64,000 nt of DNA from Ochotona curzoniae (taxonomy: Eukaryota > Chordata > Mammalia > Lagomorpha > Ochotonidae): assembly GCF_017591425.1 (NCBI RefSeq), contig NW_024465672.1, forward strand, positions 1 through 64,000, given 5' to 3'. Below the pieces are notes generated by a model. That model searched no databases. It was not told where the DNA came from and was given only the letters and a program-made list of their open reading frames with translations. The position numbers and the translations under genes are program-made. Below, piece by piece: positions 13,490 to 24,800 of the stretch. Each line of letters begins with the position of its first letter. The stretch's first letter is position 1.

Positions 13490-14260
13490 GGACAGGGCTG
13501 AATGGCATTCCCTACCACCCACTATTGCTCAGAAAAGCTGGGACTGAGGGGGCACGTCTGGCTCAACTAGTTTTCGGTGCCTGTTCATGAATGTCAGAGC
13601 AGGGGGCAGGCCATGACAGGCTGGGCCACAGCACCCATCACAATGTGAGAGAACCGGATCTGGGGGCAGATTCTATAGTGGAATTATGAGCTCACTGATG
13701 TGGGACTATAGCACCTTCTGGTTTATGTGGAAAGCTGGGGGCAGTGACAGGCTGATCAGGCTAGACCACAGAACTCACCTGATAGGGACTCACCTGACAT
13801 GGAAGTTAGAACTGGGAAAACACTTGGTGGGGCCAGTCTACAGCACCTGCTGGCAATGCAAGAGTGGGGATGAGGGCAGACCATGTCAGGCAGAGCTGGT
13901 GTTCCTGCTAGCATATTTGAGATCTGGAGCTGAAAGCAGACCTGTTAGGGAAAATGGGGAAACTCCTCTACTAGGCTGCAACTCTCACTGGGGAGCACAG
14001 GAGACAGGGCTGGGAACAGGTCAGGCCATGCAAGACTGGGCCAAACCATAGCACACTGGCCCGATGGGGTGTGGACCATGCCAGGCTAGGGTACCACACC
14101 TACTAGTTTACATGAAAGATAGAGATGGGAGTAGACTGGGTAGGGCTAGGCTGCAATACCCACCCTAGCCCAGCCTAGCCCATCCCAAGACCCAGCTCTT
14201 ATGTGACTGGTCAGTGCTATGACATAGCCTAGCCAGTCCCACACCCATTTTGGCTCTCAT
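13490..14260. repeat. Second minisatellite block with internal orientation switch
   Basis: From 13490 to about 14150 the units read in plus sense ('gggcaggccatgacaggctgggccacagcaccc', here only as a consensus-like phrase). From about 14158 to 14260 they read in minus sense ('cagcctagcccatccc', 'agctcttatgtgactgg'). It is the same family as 3.1-5.5 kb and 42.8-43.9 kb. The switch suggests two copies joined head to head, or an inversion. Confidence 0.55.
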
Positions 14261-14424
14261 TCAATTTAACTTTGTTAGTCACAGGTATCTGGCAGGTCAA
14301 ATTATACAAAGTCACCAAGACTAGTCATCAGAAGTTCATTGACACTTTATGTAACTAACATAAGTTGCAATAAAGGAAGTTTACTGATAAATTTTAAGGG
14401 AAAAACGGGGGGGGGGAATACATT

Positions 14425-14668
14425 TTTAAAGATTTATTTATTTTTACTGCAAAAAAACAGATTTATAGAGAAGGAGAGACTCATAGAAAGCTCTTTTTTT
14501 TTTCTTGTGGTTCACTCCCGAAATGTCTACACAGCCAGAGCTGAGTTGATCTGAGCCCAGTAACCAGGGGCCCCTTCCAGGTCTCCTATGGAGGGACAGG
14601 GTCCCAAGGCTATGAGATCCAACGCTGCATGACAGAGGGTTAGCCAGTTGAGCCACCATGCCGGCCCT
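14425..14668 (-). mobile_element. CSINE
   Basis: Opens on the plus strand with 'aaagatttatttatttttac' (reverse of the A/T tail) and closes with 'gttgagccaccatgccggcc' (reverse of the head). It is shortened in the middle. Confidence 0.85.
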
Positions 14669-14669
14669 C

Positions 14670-16160
14670 ACAAAGTTCTACTTTACAAAGGAAGACTTGT
14701 AAACAGCAGTGTCTCAAGTGCCAAAGGACCCACAGATCTCTGTTTCAAGAAGCAGCTGTCCAGGGCCAAGAGAAGGAAGTGTTTTGTGTTTTGGGCTGTA
14801 ATGCAGGCATGAAGGAAAACAGGCTTCTGTGTTCTGGTGAGGTCTGCATGATGGCGAGGTGTGAAGAGTTCTACAAAAGAAGACTCAGAGAAAACAAAAA
14901 TAAATAAATAAATAAAATCGTGGCCATGCGTAAATCTCTGATTTGAACAGAGGGGATCCTTTTCCATGAACAATTATTAAATTTGCTTCAGGCAGTAAGT
15001 CTTCAAAGTTTTAGGGGGGACTTTTCCCACATCACATTTTCATGAGGAGGAAAAATTATAAAATCGTGGGATGTATCATCTAAGGCAGACTATTCTTATC
15101 CACACAAAAGAAAGAGTGACCAAAATGAAAGGGGTGAACAAAGTCAGGGACACTTTGCTCCAACTCATCACACATTACAGGGAAGAGCTATAATAAGATC
15201 TTCAGAACATGAGTTTTGATTGCTTTGATCTGTGGAGCATAAACAGACCCCACTCAGAATCATTGCTGTGTCTTTTTTGGTTGTTGTTAAATTTTTATTT
15301 TGAATTTTTGAATTTTAGGATACAATTTTGTATAGACTGGGATTTCCTTCTCCCCCCAAAAACAATACTGTATCTTTTGTTCAGGATTTTTGTTTTGTTT
15401 TTCTTTTCTTTATTTATTTATATTTTTATTTATTTATTTATTTAATTTTTGCTCAAGGGGGAGCTGCTAAAGAATTTTTTGAAATCTCACATTTTCTTTC
15501 TTGGTTAGCAAGTTTCTTCTGCAAAACCTGTTACTGAACTCTTTTTTCCTGACTTATAAATTTCTGTGCTTATGTGCTATTATTTAATATCTGCATCTTG
15601 AATATCAGATATTCAGATATAAAGAAACGTGGAAGCTGTCTGGAAGTTTGGTGATGAAATTAGTCACATTCTGTCTCTTTTATAAAATTAAAGTTTAGTC
15701 TAGTTCTAAGTCCAGCAGGATAAAATAGGAATACTTATAGGATACTTACAGTTGTACATACGTGTATCATGCTTATGTTGCACGATTGGTTAGCTATTTG
15801 GAACATATTTTGAAGCACAAAATGAACAGGGCCAAGTGAATTTTTTTGTTAGAGAGATACAAAAAGCTTTTCTATCCCATGTTCCACTGAGCAGCTTGCA
15901 CAACTGGTATTGGATCAGGACAAAACCATGAGCTGGGAGCTCTGGCAGAGGCTCCCTCTTTGGTACTCTATTCATAAGCTGCTTCCTCCGGGAAGGTGCA
16001 TAAACAGGGAGCTGGAGTCAGAAACACGGCCAGGACTAACCTCAAGGCACTGTCGCACAGGGTGTGGAATCCCAACCGGTATCTTACCTCCCGCACCACA
16101 ACCTTCATGACACCAAGAGATTTGGTGGGAAGAGGGAATTGAAATTCATTAAAAACATGA
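14670..16160. other. No gene recognised
   Basis: Non-coding, becoming T-rich around 15.3-15.5 kb. A GTAAGA-like donor word on the minus strand near 16085 is isolated and not linked to any known exon. Confidence 0.4.
15407..15450. repeat. (TTTA)n low-complexity tract
   Basis: TTTA repeat with small interruptions in T-rich surroundings, possibly the reverse tail of a lost SINE or L1. Confidence 0.85.
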
Positions 16161-16164
16161 GGTA

Positions 16165-16380
16165 TATAGAAATGCAGTGGGTTAGTTACAACAGGTAACA
16201 ACCCTGGTTGGATTTCCTGCTCCACTCCTGATCCTGCTTACTACTAATTAAAAACCTGGAAGGCACCGTGGATGAAGTACTTGCATCCTTGCCTGGAAAA
16301 TCAATCTGGGATTCCTTGCTCCTGCCTTTGATATGTCCTAACCCAATGCTTTCTTTCAAATAAACAATTTGTAAATGCCA
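16165..16380 (+). mobile_element. CSINE fragments, old
   Basis: Degenerate C-repeat words ('tttcctgctccactcctgatcc', given only as a guide, and 'gcaccgtggatgaag') suggest one or two eroded copies, possibly one inserted in another. Confidence 0.5.
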
Positions 16381-16384
16381 TTCT

Positions 16385-16685
16385 AGTGGCAGTTTTGGCT
16401 TAGTGATATACACTTCTGCTTAGGCTCATTCCACCACTCCCAGCTACATATGCTAGTTTCCTGCTAATTCAGACTCTAAGGGGCATTGCTAATGGTCCAA
16501 GTACATAACTTTCTGTTATCCAAGTGGGCAACCTGTGCCAAGTTCCCAGATTCCAGCTTCAGCCCAGTAAATAGTTGTAGGCATTTTTCGAGTGAACCAG
16601 CAGGTGGCAGTCTTATGTCCTTCTGAATTCCTCTGTCTCCTGCGTGAATGCATGAGTGAATAAATAAAGTCCAAAAGTTCATGCT
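16385..16685 (+). mobile_element. CSINE, old copy
   Basis: Contains 'ggcttagtgatatacacttc' near the head, then 'attccagcttcagcccagta', 'cgagtgaaccagcaggtggc' and a 'gtgaataaataaag' tail in C-repeat order. Confidence 0.6.
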
Positions 16686-16689
16686 GGCT

Positions 16690-18170
16690 AAACAGAGCAA
16701 TGCAAACGCAACAGAGACTTAGCCAGGTACTTAGCTGTGTAAGAATTGAAAAAACTATATGATATTCTGTATAAAAAAATAAGAAGTACTACAGGGCCAT
16801 TTGAGGATAAGACATCAATGGAGTAATTTTCATATGCATCATAACGCTTCGTTGTTTTGGATCCCTTAATAAGAAAAGCTAAATAATCTAGAACTAGGTA
16901 TGGTTAGAGGTAGCGTATGGAATAGGGTAAGAAATCAGTGAGATTACCCTTTGCCGGATATGACTGAACTAAGTGTGCAAATATTTGTCTCTCTTACAAG
17001 ATAGTGAGAATAGTAAATGGTCTGAGAAAAGAACACCAATGCCTTCATTGACTGTGATTTCAGTATAAATCGAAGCATTGAAGTTTAAACTATTATCCAT
17101 GGATTCTTTTCATACATCACACAGTATCTAATACCGTCATGGAATAGGTGGATATGCTTTGAAGATATAAGCTTCTGGGTGCAGAATTCCTTGGATTGGA
17201 TTGGAATAGATCCCATCGGATTTAATTCTGAGGACACAATCAGCATCTGCAGTTACTCTGTGTAACAGGATCATAGAAGTTTTGGATCTAACTGTCATCT
17301 TGACCTTTTTGTAAACTTGATGATCACCCCGAGTTTCATAGCATAAATGAAGTGGTTAAGACAATTTACTATTCATAATTGATGCTCTTGTCTGAGGTTA
17401 AGATGTATTTTATCTTATACTGGGATTGCCTCTTATGCTGTTAAGTTTTTTTTTTAAAAGGGCCAGGCCTATTTCATCAATCAAAGAACCAATTTCTGCT
17501 ATAAAACATTTTCTTTCTAGTGGCACCAGGGCCATATGTCCTGCAGCCACCCCAGACCCTACTTTACCCATGCATCCCCCAGTAAGCTGCATCATTTGCA
17601 GTCTCAGATTTATCCCCTTGTTGATCTCATGGCCCTTTGCACGATAAAGCAGGATTTCTGCAACAATTACTGAGTCAGCAGAGACACAGAGGAAATGGGC
17701 AAAACAAAGGAAAATTGCCGGTGAAATTACAGCTTGGCTGTTTATGTGGACCCCGTAGCTTGTCTGCTAGATTCTGAGTCCCTAGTTCACAAGTAAAAGA
17801 AACTATGCCCAATTTGAAAAAAAAAACTGAGTGTGTTCCCAATTGGGTGCACCTATCTCTTAGTTGCATAAGAGAGGAAAATAAACTCAGCTTGGAGATG
17901 CAGAAATAAAGCAGCTAAGTAGAAGACAAGCATGGGAAAAGCCTCTAGGTGTTTATGCTCCTCAGTGAAATATGAAGTGTGAATAATGTTATGTTGGTTG
18001 CTTTAGGGAAAGATTTAAGGAACAATCAAAAGTTATGATCTTCCCATCAATGAATGTGGGCAACCCTTGCAGATTGTTTCCCTGCATTCTCTTTGGAGTG
18101 GGTTCAGGTTTCATCCGAAAGGGAGGTCTCATATAGAACACAGGACAGCCTGAGGTCTCATATAGATCTC
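16690..18170. other. No gene recognised
   Basis: AT-rich sequence. A short open stretch on the minus strand at 17410-17595 looks slightly protein-like but matches nothing I know. Confidence 0.4.
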
Positions 18171-18177
18171 ACAGTTG

Positions 18178-18445
18178 CGGGCTTGCGTGATGGCTCAATT
18201 GGCTAATTCTCTATCTATAAAATAAAATAGCCAGACTATAATGTATGAGCACCAGATCACCTCCTGGCTGTTTCATTTCCCATGCAGCTCCCTGTTTGTG
18301 GTCTGGGAAAGCAGTGAAGAATAGCCCCAAACCTTGCAAACCTTTACTCACATGGGAAACCTGCAAGAAGCTCCTTCCTCCTGGATTCAGATTGGCTCAA
18401 CTGTGGACACTGAGTCCTCTAGGCAATGAAGAACACATTCATGCC
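18178..18445 (+). mobile_element. CSINE
   Basis: Head 'gggcttgcgtgatggctcaa', middle 'atgcagctccctgtttgtgg' and 'tctgggaaagcagtgaagaa', then 'cacatgggaaacctgcaaga'. The 3' end is truncated or diverged. Confidence 0.85.
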
Positions 18446-18944
18446 TTGGGTGTTTCAAATGGAAAACAAGTAAGCCAAAATCTAATAACCTATTTTAATT
18501 GATGCTTGAAGACCAACACCACGCTCAGAAAAATAGGAAGAACCTTTCTATTTTTCCTAGTGGTGCTTCATGTTTATTTTCTATGCATAGAGAAGCTTCC
18601 ATTACCAGTAATAATCAGTATATATGTTGTACAGTCACAAAACATACATAAGTTACACTTTGTAATATGAAGCATAAATGTTTTTCTGTCAATTCCAAGT
18701 CAGAAAGTTATTGCATGTTTGTGTGTGCAACCATTTATGTGAACTTGCACCATGAAAGGCCAACAGGACTGACACCAAACCAAAACTCAGGCCTCATTTT
18801 TGTGCTGTTTTCATTCTTCTTGTGAAGCCATTCCTTAGAGCCTATTTTGCTACCTATTTCTAGATGAAACTCTCCTTTCCCAAAGCAATTGAAATAATTA
18901 ATATAATTTATTCTGATGTTTAAGTTATACATTGATTTTCTAAA

Positions 18945-19265
18945 TTTGTTTTCATTTTATTTGGAAAATAGAGAAACACATAGAATGAAAGAAAAGAGGA
19001 GAGGAAGAGAAAAACATGTTTATGCTCTGATTCACTCTTCAAAATATCTACTGGGCCAGCACTGGGTAAGGCCAAATGCAGGAATGTAATTGGCTCTTCC
19101 TCTTGAATGGCAGGGATACTGGCAAAAGAATGCGTGCTAACAGGAAAAGGTATGTGAAGCAGAGTAGGGGAGCCCCAGATCAGGGACTCTGATATGGGAC
19201 GCAGGCACATCTTGTAGCCAAAGGTCTAGTCACGAAGACCAAGGCATCTTAGCTATTATACCAAA
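18945..19265 (-). mobile_element. CSINE, old copy
   Basis: Plus strand begins with a 'cattttatttggaaaataga' tail equivalent, then 'ctctgattcactcttcaaaa', and ends with 'gctattataccaaatgttcc', all in reverse C-repeat order. Confidence 0.6.
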
Positions 19266-19299
19266 TGTTCCACAGGTAAAAAGTACAAAATTGATATCA

Positions 19300-20050
19300 T
19301 CTTGCAGAAGTAAGAAACAAAATGGCCACATTTTAACCTTATAAAAAAATCGGATTTAAATAAATCAAGGACCTAAATGTGCACCCAGAAAACACCAGAT
19401 TATTAAAGGAAAACATAGGAAGAAAATCTTCACAGAGTACACAACTGATAGAGGACTGGTATTTAGGACTTAACAAAGAGCCTCAAAAATTCAGTGACAA
19501 CCAAACAACCCTGTGAGTAAATGGACAAAGGAAATGAGCAGGCATTTTTCAAAAGAACAAATTCAAATGGCTAACAGACATAAGAAAACTGTTCCGGCTC
19601 CCTAGCTATTAGGGAAATACAAATAAAAACCACATTGAGATTCCACCTAACTCTGGCCTACATTTAGAAATCTACAAACAACACCTACTGGTGTGCATGT
19701 GGGGAAAAGGTACCCTCCTCCACTATTGATGGGAATCTAGGCTAGTGCAGCCACTATGGAATTGATCCACTATAGAATTCAGCTTTCCCATTTCTGGGAA
19801 CATAGCAAATGGGAGTGAAATAGCTAAATCTACATTGTCAGTATGATACTAAATGTTCTTTCTCTATACCTACAATGCCATGATAAACTTAAATAACAGA
19901 GTATGAAGCTTGTAACTATTATACAGGACTATACTACTGTAACAAAATGGAGGAAATAATGAGAGGAGGAAATAGGGAGAAAAGGAATGGGAAGGGGGAA
20001 TCCCTCTACCTACAAAAATGTTTCAGGGAAAATAGTAAAAATAATACAAA
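19300..20050 (+). mobile_element. L1 fragment, ORF2 end and 3' UTR
   Basis: Contains the L1 ORF2 C-terminal signature 'aatggctaacagacataag', 'acctactggtgtgcatgtgg' and, near the end, 'gggggaatccctctacctac', which is the 3' end shared by the other L1 copies in this window. It is 5' truncated. Confidence 0.85.
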
Positions 20051-21132
20051 AACTCTTTAAAAATAACATAAATTCCTGATAATAATGGCAATACAGAATC
20101 CTTACACACATGCAATGCTTTATTTGCTTAAACTGGCATAGTATGTGAATACACTGATGTGCCTGCCTTGAGAATACAGGGTACTTTTCATGATCCTTGC
20201 TGAAAGACATGACTATTCTTCCACAGGTACAAAAGCTGAGAGCACACAGCAATTTAGAGAGAATTTCTATGATCTTAAAATGCAATATTACTCCACAGAC
20301 ATATTTTTGGATCTCATGGTTAAGGTTTTTTTGTTTTAAGGGATTTCAGGTAAACAATACAGTGGTACCTTAAGTCTGCCACCATTGTTATTATTTAGAG
20401 AGCATAAAACAAGTTTTGCCTACAATATGAAGAACTTGGATGCTTCATGTTACTGGAGGAATGGAAATGGTGCATTTTTGAGTAGTGAAGCCAATGCTTG
20501 TGTCACGTCTGAACTGCAATGTCATCATCAGCAGCATAAGCTGTTTTTCTCTTTCATGTTAGTCCCACAGAGTTCCTAACTTAGAAGCTACACACCCAGA
20601 GAATCAATATTTATGCAAGAACTGAGTGACCACATGGTCCAGTTCTTCAGTGACACAGCCATGCAGCTGAGGAAGTACAGAGAAAGTAATCTGACTCTGT
20701 TGTCATTTCTAAAGGTGATTCCTTCGTTATTGTAGGTACCAGTATTTTCTAAATAATCTTAAGTCCTACCACAGAACCATATTTACTAAAATATCATTCA
20801 CTTGTTATTATACAATCATTTGAATTTCGAGCAAGTACTGTATCTTGTTTAGAAGAACTTTTTAGCTTCTTATGACCATTTGACAATGGCTTGATTACTG
20901 ATATGAATCACAAATATGTGAAAAGTCTCAGTAAGTCTTGACTACATCCTGTCAACTAATGAGGTAAGACATGGAGGGCTCTACGGTGGCTTCGGACGTA
21001 TCTTAAATGAAGTAGCAAATTTCACTGTCTTCTCTGATAACTTTCCACTATGTACGTTTGCAGAGAAATCCCTAGGGACTCTGTCCATTGTTCATTGTTC
21101 TCTCCATCCTTGCTCCTATATCAGGTGCACGC

Positions 21133-21176
<44 letters not shown>

Positions 21177-21766
21177 CAGTCATGAGGTTCTGTACTGTCC
21201 CTGGCATGAGGACAACAGCACCACTACTCTCCTCCACTCTGGAGACCTTCACCCATTTGTCCACTTGAATATCATGAAGCAGAATAAAATTTTTATCTTA
21301 TTTTTATTCATAGCTGACTTGACAGCACATTCGATTAGAGAATAAGCAAGTAATGAGCAATAAATTTTCACTAGAAAATCCTGTCATTAATGACGCTGAA
21401 GCCTTCTAAAGTCTGAAAACAGGTACATGCAGGTGCACTATAAAGCACATTTAGATCTCATTGGTTCTAGATCATTTTTGCATTTTTCTTGTTATAAAAA
21501 ATTCCAACTAGATGTCTTCTTCCTCAGAAACAATTTTAAAAACACTCTTACACAACATGTTTATTTGTAAATTCGATTGATGTGCCGGCCTCTAATTTCT
21601 CCAGCAGTATAATCTAGGAACAACAACAACAACAACAAAAAGGTCAACAGTAAGAAAGGCTAAAGCTATTTATTACATGATGAGCAAGAAATAGAGATTC
21701 CCATTTGGGCAATGAAGGTCAATGTGAAGTTTTGTGCATCACTAGGTAAGGGTTCAGTAGCCTCAC
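20050..21766. other. Downstream of exon 16; terminal GLB1L3 exon not found
   Basis: The terminal exon of GLB1L3 (about 20 codons plus 3' UTR) could lie here or lower. I found no minus-strand AG followed by a VI(L/V)FE-like reading. Confidence 0.4.
21136..21172. repeat. (CA)n microsatellite
   Basis: Perfect CA repeat of about 18 units, about 0.6 kb downstream of the last recognised GLB1L3 exon. Confidence 0.95.
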
Positions 21767-21883
21767 CTCGTTATCTCCTGGATGAAGCCAGACACCAGGA
21801 AGATAAAGTGTCTCCTGGGGTCCGATGTTCCAATATCGTCCAAGGTTCCGTCCATTGATGAACACAAAGCCATTATTCCAGTC
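21767..21883 (-). CDS. GLB1L3: GLB1L3 exon 16 of window (GRYWNIGPQ)
   Basis: 117 bp, 39 codons, phase 0 at both ends. The acceptor is TTTTTAG and the donor is GTGAGG. It encodes [20 protein letters not shown] and then [19 protein letters not shown]. This is the C-terminal jelly-roll signature of GH35. A good donor follows, so a short terminal exon (about 20 codons in the human protein) must lie below this point. I did not find it. Confidence 0.95.
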
Positions 21884-24800
21884 CTAAAAACAATGGAGAA
21901 GAGTCATAGGACAGGATTCATTCAAGCACGGGAAAATGTAAGGCATCTGGGGAGAGGAAAGCAAGACTGAGGTGCTTTGCAACAATGAAAACTGGTACTG
22001 AGTTTAGAATGCGATGTAATCTAGAAATCCAGCCCTGCTGCTCACGAATAAAAGAGAAACGTATGTGGAATGAGCAAGGTAGATAATGGTACCGTTCTTC
22101 CTTCCTCTAAGTATTAATTACCAGAGGTGAACAATGCTACTGATAAAAATCTAGACAATCTTTACTGATCAACAAGTAATAGCATGAGAAATTGCAGGAA
22201 TACAGGAAGAACAGAGAGAAGAAACTAAGGAACCATCCGGGTGGTTAGGACCAGCCTTCCTTTCAGAAAGAGCTTTCTGAAAAATAGAGAAGAGCTACTC
22301 ATAGCTCAGTAAGATTAAAGGAATAAAAATTGAATAACAGAGAAATTTTTAATTATGCCCTTGGTTATTGGTGGTAGGGAAGGCTTGAAATGCTGCTCAT
22401 CCCCAGGAAGACAAGTTCTATGCCCTGAATGGGATCCTGGGACAGATTCCCCCATACCCTCAGTCCAGGCAAAAGTCTTATCTCAAATCTGAGGATGGTG
22501 AAGGCAAGCTAGACAGCTGCAGCTAGGCTTCAAGCTGACAGCTCCTGGAACTAAAGGCCCTCATTTACTGAACAATGACATGTGCTTTGCTTAACTGGTG
22601 CAAACCACATTTTTTTTTTTTTACAGATTTACTTATTTTTATTGGCAAAGCATGTTAACAGGGAGCAAGCTCTTTTGCCTGCTGGTCCACTCCCTGAATG
22701 GCCACAATGTCTGCAACTGAGACAATCTGAAGCCAGGAGCCTGGATCCTCTTCCAGGTGCCCATGCAGGTGCAGGATCCCAAGGCTTTGGTACCTCCTCT
22801 GCCGTTTTTCCCAGGTCATAAGCAGGGGGCTGGATGGTAGAGCAGGCAGGACATGAACTGGTGCCCATATGGGATCTTGGCATATGTAAGGATTTAGCCA
22901 CTGAGCCATTGTACCAGGTTCAAACTACAAATCTTGTATTCACATTTTTTTCTGGTTGCTCTGTAAATCCTTTCTTTCTTTCTTAAATTTCAGTTCCAGT
23001 TTGATGATATTCTGAGTTGGTAACACTTGATTCTTTTGTATATTCCTTGTTATCTCATTTTGGGGGCTTATTATTTTTATTCAAAAGATATACAGAGAGG
23101 AGAGATAGAAAGGAAGATCTTCCATCTGTTGATTCACACACACACACAAATCGCCAAGTAGCTGCAGTGGCCAAGATGAGCCGATCCAATGCCAGGAGCC
23201 AGGAGCTTCTTCTGAGTCTCCCACATGGGTGCAGGTCCCAAGGCTTTAGGCCATTCCTCTACTGCTTTCCCAAGGCACAAGCACGGAGCTGGATGCGAAG
23301 TGGGGCCTCCAGGATTAGAACCGGGTCCCATATGGGATCCTGGGCTTGCAAGTCAAAGACTTTAGCCTCTAGGCTACCATGCCGGGCCCTCCTTTTTAAT
23401 CTCAATTTTGTGTTCTTATTTCAAAATAACTTGTTATATTCTAAAGAAGCTTTTGTAAACTTCTTGGTAGCCAGAAAAAAAATAGTAAAAATAAAAGCAA
23501 AGAATTAAAGTATGTCACTAATAATTCACTTGACTACATTTAAAGACAATAATGTATGAAGAAATAAGGAAAACAATAAATGAAGGAAGGGAGGAAGGAA
23601 GGGAGGAAAGAGACAAAGAAAAAAGAAAACAGTATCAAAATGGCAATAATAGAACTGTGACTTAAATGTCACTTGACCAAATGTTCCTACAAAACTCCGT
23701 AAAATGACTTGACGAATATGAAAATAAGATTCACCTTGAGTTGATTTTTTTATATGGTGAGTTGCATGTAAATAATTTGATTCTCTTCATATCTGCATCC
23801 AGTTTTGTAAACCTCATTTGCTGAAGATTATCCTTACTCCAATGTATGGTCTCAGCACTTTTGTCAAAAATCAGTAGGCTAGAAAAATGATGGTGATATT
23901 TCTTGTCTTTATTTGTTCCATTGACCTATGTCTTCAGGGTTTACACCTTTACCATGCTGGTTTCATTATTAGAGTTTTGAAGGAAGAGACTGATTCCTCC
24001 AGCCTGATTTTTCTTGCTCAGTTTCACCCTGGGTTTTGGGGGACTCTTTATAAATCTTAGTTTGTTTCCCTAATTTTGTAAAGATGTTATGTATCCATAA
24101 GGATTGCACTGAATCTGTAGATTTTTCAAAGTAATAAATACATTTTAATTAGCTTAACTTTTGATCTGTGAGCAAAGAACATTTTTAAAATTTTTTTGTT
24201 TCCTTGATCTCTTAACTCTTCATTTTCATAGTAAAGATTTCATTTGTTTAGGCAAATTTATCATTAAATATTTTATTTTTTCTGGCTATTCTGAATGAAA
24301 TCTCTTCCTTAGTTTTTCTTACAGTGAGTTCACCATTAATGTATTAAATCTACAGACTGTGGTATGCTTATTTTGTAATCTGCAACTTACTATAATAACT
24401 TTCTGGTGGAGTGTTTAGGTTTTTGTATGCATAACGTTATGTGCAAACAGAGACCATTTGAACTTTCATTTCCAATTTCAAAGCCCTTTCTTTCATCTCC
24501 CTAAATGCTCTTGCTAAAACTCCCTATTCTACATCCAATAACAGTGACAAAGAGGATTTTAAAAAGTAGCAACATTTTCTGATCTGAAGAGAGATGCTCT
24601 AAATGTTTAGTCATTTACTGCAATATTGGCTATTGCTTTGTCACAAAGTGTCCATGATTTTTGATATGCATACCTCCTATATCTAACTTGTGGATGTTTC
24701 TATCACAAAACAGCATTGAATCTTATGGCAAGCTTTCTGTGTATGTATGGAAAGGAACCTAGGCCTTGTGTCCTGTTATTCTTGGTATGATTGACAAGGT

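Noticed and set aside
16085..16225. Minus-strand reading MKVVVREV followed by a GTAAGAT donor word, considered as a first exon of GLB1L2
   Set aside because: There is no CpG island or signal-anchor sequence, and no similarity to the GLB1L2 N terminus. It lies beside degraded SINE sequence.
17410..17647. Protein-like open stretches on both strands near 17.5 kb
   Set aside because: I could not match them to any family. They have no flanking frames, poly(A) or exon borders, so they may be chance.
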